Shown: in pieces, positions 57,503 to 64,000 of the stretch | Layout of the letters: every line of letters begins with the position of its first letter | Numbering within the stretch: position 1 is the first letter of the stretch | Source: Rheinheimera sp. | Lineage (GTDB): Bacteria; Pseudomonadota; Gammaproteobacteria; Enterobacterales; Alteromonadaceae | DNA: 64,000 bases | Assembly: GCA_003543135.1 (NCBI GenBank) | Contig: DPJG01000025.1 | Coordinates: 102,501 to 166,500 of the forward strand | Direction of reading: 5' to 3' | Notes under the pieces: model-generated | The model's input: the letters and a program-made list of their open reading frames with translations, nothing else | What the model was told of the DNA's origin: nothing | Databases searched by the model: none | Translations under genes and position numbers: made by a program

Positions 57503-59152
57503 TCAGTGTTCGCTGAAGGCAAAACCATTACGGCCATTGGCTTTGGCCTGATACAGGGCATTGTCAGCGCGGCGCAGCATGCTGTCATAGTCGGCTTTGC
57601 TGGCTTCATCCACACAACAAATGCCGATACTGATACTGACATGATCAGTGGCCTGATTAAACTGATGCGGCAACGCCGCCTGGCGGAACAACAACAGCAA
57701 CTGACTGGCGATAGCGCTGGCTCCCGCCGCATTGGTATCTGGCAAAATGGCAATAAATTCTTCACCACCGTAGCGGGCCACTAAGTCGCTGCCGCGGTTA
57801 ATACCCTGCTGTAATAAAGCAGCAACCCGCACCAGCGTATCATCGCCGGCCTTATGACCATAGTGGTCGTTGTAGGCTTTAAAACAATCCACATCAATCA
57901 TCAGCAAGGTCAGTGGCCACTGCTGACGCTGTGCCTGCACCAGTGCCTGATGGAACTGCTGCTCAAAGGCCCGGCGGTTGGCAAGGCCGGTTAAACTGTC
58001 GGTATAAGACAGCTGCTGTAATTCCTGCTGCTGCGCGGCAACTGTACTGGCAAAATAAGCAAAAGAGCGGGCAATAGCAGCAATTTCATCATGACCTTCA
58101 ATCTGATGAGCGGCGGCTTTCCCCTGCACCTGCAACAATACGTTGTGATTAAGCTGCTCCAGCCGTCGCACCACGCGCCGATGGATCAGCGCAATGGCCA
58201 CCAGTAAAAACACAATGACCAATAAAGCGCCGGACAAAATCTGTCTGTTGTCTTGCTGTAACTGCTGCTGAATTTGCGCAGCGTCAGCAAGTACAGTGCC
58301 ACTGATGTCATAAGCACTGTTTTCGGCAAGGCGGGCGTAGTCCAGTACCAGATTACGCACAAAATTGCCACGCCCTGTGGCACGGCCACCAATAGCAAGC
58401 TGTTGCTCGCGCAGTGGCAACAAACCTTCACTTTCCAGCAATAAAGAACGCAACTGCAGATCGGACTGTTCCGCCAACTCCAGTTGATTAGCTGGTAAGA
58501 CGGCTCTGGCCTGACGCAGTCGTAACATTTGTTGCTCAATTTGTTGCTTTAGCTGACGCAGCTGCATCACACGGTTTGAATCACTGGCCTTGCCCGACAA
58601 AGTAACCACAGCGGCAAACTCCAGCAACCACTGGCTATGGCGCTCTTCGTCGGCCAGCGCCAGTTTGCTGGTATACAGCTGCACCTGTTCATACAACTGA
58701 TAAATCTGCTGCTGGCTACTCTGTACTTTACTCTGTAACTCCAGCCGCTCCGACATCAGCTGATTCAGGTTGTCGATTTCTTCGGTCAGCGCCACCAGCT
58801 GGGCATTCTGATAAAAACCGGTTTGCCATTCTTTGGTCAGGCTTTGCAGCCCCTGTAGGTTCAGCTGAATGTCCTGATACAGATTATGCCGCACCGCCTG
58901 ACTGGGCGAGCGGCTTAAGGCTTCGGTTAAGTAAAGTAACTGATTGATCTGGCTATAAACCTTGCTCGATTGCACCACAGCGGGAATGGCTGAACCCGTA
59001 ATGTTCTGCAACAAGTTCTGAAAACTGCCGAGTCGGTTTTGCACCAGCACCGCCATGGCAATGAACAGCAGCAACACCAGAAGCGAGGTTAAACTCAGCA
59101 TCATGGTGATGGAATAACGGCGGCGAACCGGCGTTGGCTTCAGACTGTTCAT
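57503..59152 (-). CDS. Membrane diguanylate cyclase with helical periplasmic sensor
   Basis: 549 residues. Membrane helix one is about 16-38; a long, Gln- and Leu-rich all-helical periplasmic region follows (about 39-304), like the four-helix-bundle sensor of TorS-type receptors; helix two is about 305-325; a HAMP linker; then GGDEF (TDSLTGLANRRAFEQQF, GGEEF near residue 462). RGSD five residues before GGEEF is an RxxD feedback site. Its ATG overlaps the stop of the upstream 5'-nucleotidase homologue as ATGA, so the two are translationally coupled and probably work together. Confidence 0.9.
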   Translation of the reverse strand: MNSLKPTPVRRRYSITMMLSLTSLLVLLLFIAMAVLVQNRLGSFQNLLQNITGSAIPAVVQSSKVYSQINQLLYLTEALSRSPSQAVRHNLYQDIQLNLQGLQSLTKEWQTGFYQNAQLVALTEEIDNLNQLMSERLELQSKVQSSQQQIYQLYEQVQLYTSKLALADEERHSQWLLEFAAVVTLSGKASDSNRVMQLRQLKQQIEQQMLRLRQARAVLPANQLELAEQSDLQLRSLLLESEGLLPLREQQLAIGGRATGRGNFVRNLVLDYARLAENSAYDISGTVLADAAQIQQQLQQDNRQILSGALLVIVFLLVAIALIHRRVVRRLEQLNHNVLLQVQGKAAAHQIEGHDEIAAIARSFAYFASTVAAQQQELQQLSYTDSLTGLANRRAFEQQFHQALVQAQRQQWPLTLLMIDVDCFKAYNDHYGHKAGDDTLVRVAALLQQGINRGSDLVARYGGEEFIAILPDTNAAGASAIASQLLLLFRQAALPHQFNQATDHVSISIGICCVDEASKADYDSMLRRADNALYQAKANGRNGFAFSEH

Positions 59153-60708
59153 GGCATCGTCCGCCCTACATCGACCAGCCGACCTTCAATCACCGGCGCT
59201 ACCTGCTGCTGTTGTTTGATGTAATCCACCACCACTTCGGCCACCAGTTTGTTCATCTGATTCGGATAATTCTGTTGTGGCAACTCGGTCAGCATTTTGT
59301 AACCGTCACCACCACCTGCCATATAATCAAAAGTCGCCAATGAGTATTTTTTATTTAAATCCAGTGTTTTGCCTTGTAAGGTCACCTCCAGCACCCGCTC
59401 GCCCACCGGCTTGCGGCTGTCGTAGCGCACCTGCATGCCGGACACATGGGCAAAACGGCCACGCAATAATTCCAGTTCGCTAAAAGAGTTTTCCAGCGCC
59501 GCCAGCAACTGCTGACCGCTGATTTGCAATAACACCACCTGATTGCGGTACGGCAGCTCCATGGCGATATCTTTGCGGGTGAGAGTGGCCCCCGCTTTAT
59601 ACTGTTTTTCGCCCCTGATATTGCCGGAATTTAACATGGCAATGTCGGCACCGGCATGCAGCCGCACGGCATCGGCTATCAGATTGCCAAAGGCATTTTC
59701 TTCACTGCGCACCGCGCGTCTGCTGGTGTCGAGCGCAACCTGGGTCAGGCCAATTTTTTCACCAAGCAGCTGCTCCAGTCTGGCGCTGTGATTTTTCACC
59801 ACACTCAGCACCTTAGGTTCAGGTGCAAAATTTTTCAGCAGCACAATATTGGGTTGAACCTGCAAAGTGGCAGGATCCGACTTTTGCCAGCTTAAATCCA
59901 GCACCGCCACTTCCGACGATGCCATCAGATTGATGTGGCGTGGCGAAGATGGTGCTTTTACATTAGAGGTCAGGCGGAATAACTCGTTTTTACGTAACGC
60001 CAGATCAATCAGCTGTTGTGACAATAAAGGCTCGATAAAATCAAAATTGGCGCTGTATAGCAGCACTATCAGCTCTGCACCGGCCTGACGTAACAATATC
60101 GACTGCTCGCGCACTGCTGTTTTGGCATCAAAAATCATCACCCTTTTCAGCGGATATTGTTCCTGCGCCGCTGGTGATAACACCGCAATGACACCAATTT
60201 TGATATCGCCCTGCTGCACCAGCACGCCGCTTTCCAGTCCATCGAGATTGGCGCCAGTGATAGGGTCATATAAGTTACTGGCGACCAGTGGGAATGAAGC
60301 TTCATAACTGCGCTGCGACAATTCATCTTCGTAAAAACTAAATTCCCTTTTCGCCACCCCCATAGCATCGGGTTCCAGTAAATTCAGCAAGTCAATAATA
60401 TGAGCGCCCCGGTCGAAGGACGACAATGTGCTGGGGCCTAAACTGTCGCCGCCAAACAGAAAAAACAGCGGCACCGGCTCACGCCGGTATTGTTTGAGTA
60501 AAGTAGCTAACTCGGCATAATCGCCATGTTCGGTTTCAGCAATACGGGGAATTTCAGAAGTAAACACCAGCCGCGCCTGACGCTGTTCACTGCTATTGGT
60601 GTCGTTGCCATGGCCTGCCAAAACGGACCCGAGCGGCAAGTAACAGCACAACAGCAACAGTTTAAGCCAGCAGGAGTTGTTGCCAGATTTGCGCTTTTTT
60701 GATTTCAC
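59149..60708 (-). CDS. Exported 5'-nucleotidase homologue lacking catalytic metal ligands
   Basis: 519 residues from GTG 60708 (AGAGG ten bases upstream), giving a signal peptide (basic start, LLLLCCYLPLGSVLA). The fold follows UshA-type 5'-nucleotidases but the metallophosphatase motifs are lost: TNDxHG is TSEIPR (about 50-55), GNHEFD is AKREFS (119-124), and the later SH and GGHSH histidines are absent. Of the metal ligands only the Asp of GGD (about 88) stays. The C-terminal nucleotide-binding domain is kept: NAFGNLIADAVR, NSGNIRGEKQYKAG, AGGGDGYKML. It is likely a periplasmic binder, not an enzyme, coupled to the diguanylate cyclase. Confidence 0.82.
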   Translation of the reverse strand: MKSKKRKSGNNSCWLKLLLLCCYLPLGSVLAGHGNDTNSSEQRQARLVFTSEIPRIAETEHGDYAELATLLKQYRREPVPLFFLFGGDSLGPSTLSSFDRGAHIIDLLNLLEPDAMGVAKREFSFYEDELSQRSYEASFPLVASNLYDPITGANLDGLESGVLVQQGDIKIGVIAVLSPAAQEQYPLKRVMIFDAKTAVREQSILLRQAGAELIVLLYSANFDFIEPLLSQQLIDLALRKNELFRLTSNVKAPSSPRHINLMASSEVAVLDLSWQKSDPATLQVQPNIVLLKNFAPEPKVLSVVKNHSARLEQLLGEKIGLTQVALDTSRRAVRSEENAFGNLIADAVRLHAGADIAMLNSGNIRGEKQYKAGATLTRKDIAMELPYRNQVVLLQISGQQLLAALENSFSELELLRGRFAHVSGMQVRYDSRKPVGERVLEVTLQGKTLDLNKKYSLATFDYMAGGGDGYKMLTELPQQNYPNQMNKLVAEVVVDYIKQQQQVAPVIEGRLVDVGRTMP

Positions 60709-61123
60709 TTTATATCGACCTCTGCCACTGCCGTTTTGGCCACTGCCGGAAGGATGCAATAGCGCCGCGGGCGCTGCTTTAGTATGCCGACAATGCGCCG
60801 GCCATGGCAAAAGGTTTTCTGCCCTTTACGACCAAAGTTGCAGTAAAACCGTAACTTAACTTCAGTGTACGTCAAAAAACCGCTTTATGTTATCCAAGTG
60901 CCAGCTTCGTTTTAGCACCAGCGCCAAGCCTGTTTCTTGTTGCTCTGGCAACAATAATCATTGCCTCGCCGAAAATTTATGCTATAAATGAAAGCGCTTT
61001 CAGACAATAAAAATATGACAAATCAACACAACAAGCCAGGTAAAACGCCATTTGAGCAATGATGAGTGCGCTACTATCTGGCCCATATGAAAAATAAACC
61101 AGTTTAAACAAGGATTTGACCTG
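60709..61123. other. 415-base divergent regulatory region
   Basis: It separates the pseudo-nucleotidase/cyclase operon (minus) from the GH3 gene (plus). The right part holds the GH3 promoter and operator; the left part must hold the promoter of the minus-strand pair, but no clear -35/-10 was found. No small gene with a ribosome site was seen. Confidence 0.5.
60961..61002 (+). promoter_or_regulatory. GH3 promoter with LacI-family operator
   Basis: TTGCCT (60961-60966), 16 bases, TATAAA (60983-60988). Directly after it the perfect 14-base palindrome TGAAAGCGCTTTCA (60989-61002) covers the expected start of transcription. It fits the TGNNANCGNTNNCA form of LacI/GalR-family operators, so sugar-released repression is expected. 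The repressor gene is not in the window. Confidence 0.75.
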
Positions 61124-63742
61124 ATGACGCCCAAATTCCCTGCCACCAGGCGACCACTTTCTGCACTTGGCAGCCTGCTGTTTGTTGCTGTTGCTGCTTG
61201 TCAGCCTGCAGCAGAAAACGCCGGCAATCAGCAAAACCCGACGGAGGCTGAGCCAGTGACAGCCCAAAGCCCGGCAACGGACCTGAACCTGTGGCCAGCC
61301 TTAACACCGGCTGTTGCCAGCAACCCTGAGCTGGAAGCAAGGCTTGAAAAAATATTAAGCAGCATGACACTGGAGCAAAAAATTGCCCAGATGATCCAGC
61401 CGGAGATCCGCGATATTACTGTCGCCGATATGCGCAAATACGGCTTTGGCTCTTATCTGAATGGCGGCGGATCTTTCCCGGATGGCAATAAACAGGCCAC
61501 GCCACAAGACTGGATCAAACTGGCCGAAGCCATGTATCAGGCCTCCATTGACGATGCTGAAGACGGCTCCACCATCCCCACTTTCTGGGGCACAGACGCT
61601 GTGCACGGCCATAACAATGTGATTGGCGCTACTTTGTTCCCGCACAATATTGGCCTAGGCGCCGCCCGTGATGAACAACTGATTGAAAAAATTGCCCGCG
61701 CCACTGCCCGCGAAGTGATGGTAACCGGTATTGACTGGGTGTTTGCGCCTACTGTGGCTGTGGTAAGGGACGATCGCTGGGGCAGAAGCTACGAAGGTTA
61801 TTCTGAAGATCCGGAAATTGTACGCTCGTACGCCGGTGCCATAGTGCGCGGTTTACAGGGCGCCACCACCGACAAAGATTTTCTGGGTGCTGAGCGTGTG
61901 GTCAGCACTGTCAAACACTTTATTGGAGATGGCGGCACTGAAGGGGGTGTTGATCAAGGCAATAACACCGCCAGTGAAGCCGATTTAGTGCGGTTACATG
62001 CCCAGGGTTATGTCGGCGGTCTTGCTGCCGGCGCCCAAACCGTGATGGCGTCCTTTAACAGCTGGCATGGCGTAAAAAACCACGGCAATTCTTATCTGTT
62101 AACCGATGTACTGAAAACCAGAATGGGTTTTGATGGTTTAGTGGTGGGTGACTGGAACGGCCATGGTCAAATTCCGGGCTGCAGCAATGAAAATTGTGCA
62201 GCGGCCGCCAAAGCGGGTTTAGATGTGTATATGGTGCCCACCGCCGCCTGGAAACCTTTATACAAAAACCTGATAGCCCAGACCAAAGCCGGTGAAATTC
62301 CACAAAGCCGCATTGACGATGCAGTGCGGCGTATTTTGCGGGTGAAACTGCGTGCCGGCCTTTTTGATAAACCAAGCCCGGCCAACCGGCCTTTGTCGGG
62401 TAAAACCGAGCTGATAGGCTCGGCAGAGCACAGAGCTATTGCCAGAGAAGCAGTGCAAAAGTCACTGGTGCTTTTGAAAAACAACAATATGTTGCCGCTG
62501 AGCCCAAAACAAAAAGTGCTGGTAACAGGCCCTGGTGCCGACAATATTGGTATGCAAAGTGGCGGCTGGACCATTACCTGGCAAGGCACCGGCAATCAGA
62601 ACAGCGATTTCCCGGGCGGCAGCTCCATTTACAAAGGCATTGAGCAGCAGGTACAAGCAGCCGGAGGTTCGGTTGAACTGAGCAGCGATGGCAGTTATCA
62701 GCAAAAACCTGATGTGGCCATCGTCGTTTACGGTGAACAACCTTACGCTGAAGGCAATGGCGACATCAACAATCTGGAATATCAGCGTGGCAATAAAACA
62801 GATTTGGCGATGCTGAAAAAACTCAAAGCCGATGGCATCAAAGTGGTGTCGCTTTTTATCAGCGGCCGGCCGCTTTGGGTAAACCCGGAAATCAACCAGT
62901 CTGATGCTTTTGTCGCCATTTGGTTACCGGGCAGCGAAGGTGCGGCCATTGCCCCTGTGTTATTCCAGAGTGCCGACGGCAAAATACAACAGGATTTTCA
63001 CGGCAAGCTGAGTTTTTCCTGGCCACAAAGCCCGAATCAAACCAGCGTCAACCGCGGTGATGACAACTATCAGCCACTGTTCCCTTATGGTTATGGCCTG
63101 AGTTACCAACAAAACCAACAGAGCACAGCGGATTTAGCGGCCAACCAATTGCCGGAACAGATCAGCGATGCAACCGCCGCCCTGGAGCCGCTGGTGCTGT
63201 TTAACCGCGACCTGAAAGCGCCCTGGCAGCTGATATTACAAAGTGGCCCACAAAACGCCGCTGTCAGCAGCAGCCAGCAAAAGCTGGGAGCCGTCAGCAT
63301 CCGCAGTTTTGATTACCAGGTGCAGGAAGACGCCCGCGAGCTGGTATTTAGTGAAGCAGCCGCCAGCAGCAACGCAGGTATTGCCATTATCAGCAGCTTC
63401 CCGCGCGACTTACGCGCCTACCGCGAACAGCCGTCGGTGTTAAGCCTGACACTCAAACGCGACAGCAAAGTACCGGACACAGTGCTGGTTGCCATGGCCT
63501 GCAATGAAAAGTGCAGTGCAACGCAGAATATCAGCAAAGCTTTAGCTGCAATGCCTGAAGGCAGCTGGCAACAGCTGCACCTGGATCTGGCATGTTTTGC
63601 TAACCAAGGTGTTGATTTTGCTCAAATTGGCAATGTGCTGACATTAGAATCCCAGGGCGCTTTAACGGTCAGTTTCCACCAGCTGCAAATTCAGCCGGTT
63701 ACCAAACTTGCTACTGATGCAGTAGTGATGGCCTGTGAGTAG
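61124..63742 (+). CDS. GH3 exo-beta-glucosidase lipoprotein (ExoP-like)
   Basis: 872 residues. The signal ends in the lipobox VAAC (Cys about 27), so it is membrane-linked. An N-terminal TIM-barrel GH3 domain (SSMTLEQKIAQMIQPE..., DRWGRSYEGYSEDPEIV, KHFIGDGGTEGG) has the nucleophile Asp 343 in GLVVGDWNGHG. The second GH3 domain holds LVLLKNNNMLPL and the acid/base region; a third beta-sandwich (about 665-872) resembles the extra domain of Pseudoalteromonas ExoP. It should release glucose from beta-glucans or cello-oligomers. AAGGA lies nine bases before ATG. Confidence 0.93.
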   Translation: MTPKFPATRRPLSALGSLLFVAVAACQPAAENAGNQQNPTEAEPVTAQSPATDLNLWPALTPAVASNPELEARLEKILSSMTLEQKIAQMIQPEIRDITVADMRKYGFGSYLNGGGSFPDGNKQATPQDWIKLAEAMYQASIDDAEDGSTIPTFWGTDAVHGHNNVIGATLFPHNIGLGAARDEQLIEKIARATAREVMVTGIDWVFAPTVAVVRDDRWGRSYEGYSEDPEIVRSYAGAIVRGLQGATTDKDFLGAERVVSTVKHFIGDGGTEGGVDQGNNTASEADLVRLHAQGYVGGLAAGAQTVMASFNSWHGVKNHGNSYLLTDVLKTRMGFDGLVVGDWNGHGQIPGCSNENCAAAAKAGLDVYMVPTAAWKPLYKNLIAQTKAGEIPQSRIDDAVRRILRVKLRAGLFDKPSPANRPLSGKTELIGSAEHRAIAREAVQKSLVLLKNNNMLPLSPKQKVLVTGPGADNIGMQSGGWTITWQGTGNQNSDFPGGSSIYKGIEQQVQAAGGSVELSSDGSYQQKPDVAIVVYGEQPYAEGNGDINNLEYQRGNKTDLAMLKKLKADGIKVVSLFISGRPLWVNPEINQSDAFVAIWLPGSEGAAIAPVLFQSADGKIQQDFHGKLSFSWPQSPNQTSVNRGDDNYQPLFPYGYGLSYQQNQQSTADLAANQLPEQISDATAALEPLVLFNRDLKAPWQLILQSGPQNAAVSSSQQKLGAVSIRSFDYQVQEDARELVFSEAAASSNAGIAIISSFPRDLRAYREQPSVLSLTLKRDSKVPDTVLVAMACNEKCSATQNISKALAAMPEGSWQQLHLDLACFANQGVDFAQIGNVLTLESQGALTVSFHQLQIQPVTKLATDAVVMACE

Positions 63743-63783
63743 GCTGTTGCTGCCCGGAGTGCAGGGCACAGCGCTTTGATTTT

Positions 63784-63812
63784 AAAAACGACGCTTTTTA
63801 GCGTCGTTTTTT
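63784..63812 (+). terminator. Intrinsic terminator after the GH3 gene
   Basis: Eleven-bp stem AAAAACGACGC / GCGTCGTTTTT with a 6-base loop and seven T. Confidence 0.9.
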
Positions 63813-63909
63813 GTGCTTGTTGATGCCAGCGGCATGACATGGCGCCGATACCTAGGTTCACCCCACGGACAGCTTCTTTCTAACTTACTGGGAGTATTGG
63901 TTTATTTTA

Positions 63910-63969
63910 TGCCTGCGGCATGGCGCGAATGCGGGGTCTCGCCCCCGCATTCGCGCCATGCCGCAGGCA
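63910..63969. repeat. 27-bp perfect inverted repeat (long hairpin)
   Basis: Arms 63910-63936 and 63943-63969 are perfectly complementary, loop TCTCGC. The arms are GC-rich (GCCTGCGGCATGGCGCG at the outer end). There is no T run, so it is not a normal terminator. It could be a miniature transposable element, a dispersed palindromic repeat or the end of a larger element that lies beyond the window. The remaining bases to 64000 show no gene. Confidence 0.75.
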
Positions 63970-64000
63970 ACAAAACAACAAAGAACTCATAACTAGCCAA

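Noticed and set aside
1-64000. CRISPR arrays, tRNA or rRNA genes, prophage or integron
   Set aside because: No regularly spaced repeats, cloverleaf-like sequences, rRNA segments, integrases or phage structural genes were seen.

Overview
The window comes from a gammaproteobacterium, most like an Alteromonadales/Chromatiaceae-type genome such as Rheinheimera. The signs are moderate GC, the rpsB-to-tilS gene order with dxr between cdsA and rseP, a Tat-exported high-potential iron-sulfur protein, an Oar-like TonB receptor, an NAD-type isocitrate dehydrogenase, three diguanylate cyclases and a lipoprotein GH3 exo-glucosidase. The genus is inferred from gene content. No rRNA, tRNA, CRISPR array, prophage or intact insertion sequence was seen.

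Left part (1-3.4 kb): the start of a probable acyltransferase, a DUF3014 membrane protein, a patatin-like lipase and a diguanylate cyclase. Core block (3.4-24.4 kb, minus strand): rpsB-tsf-pyrH-frr-uppS-cdsA-dxr-rseP-bamA-skp-lpxD-fabZ-lpxA | lpxB-rnhB-dnaE-accA | tilS. It joins translation, phospholipid, isoprenoid and lipid A synthesis, outer-membrane assembly and DNA replication. Many genes overlap by 1-8 bases, and strong hairpins break it after tsf, frr, lpxA and accA. Divergent from rpsB run map-glnD-dapD.

Middle (29-48 kb): a large TonB-dependent receptor; truC-yqcC, syd and queF, a neighbourhood known from E. coli but here interrupted by small accessory genes (DUF3301, DUF962, GNAT, a DUF3192 lipoprotein, a KfrA-like DNA-binding protein plus a DUF2310 zinc-ribbon protein); an M61 peptidase; a 20-codon ORF with its own terminator; a diguanylate cyclase; ppnN; a second DUF3192 protein coupled to an HDOD-like protein; icd; and a minimal chemotaxis transducer.

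Right part (48-64 kb): nhaR-like regulator, Bax-inhibitor-1 protein, GNAT, cold-shock protein, dbpA, yccF, an LPD1-like protein with folM and a TIGR03643 protein, HiPIP with a 54-residue membrane protein too short to be called easily, a GlxA-type regulator, a diguanylate cyclase coupled to an exported 5'-nucleotidase homologue that has lost nearly all its metal ligands, and a GH3 glucosidase under a LacI-type operator.

The most novel-looking system is the pseudo-5'-nucleotidase/diguanylate cyclase pair (57.5-60.7 kb), read here as a possible periplasmic nucleotide sensor feeding c-di-GMP signalling. Other leads are the 20-codon ORF upstream of another diguanylate cyclase, the DUF3192 paralogues, and two long perfect hairpins (51.5 kb and 63.9 kb) that look like dispersed repeats.
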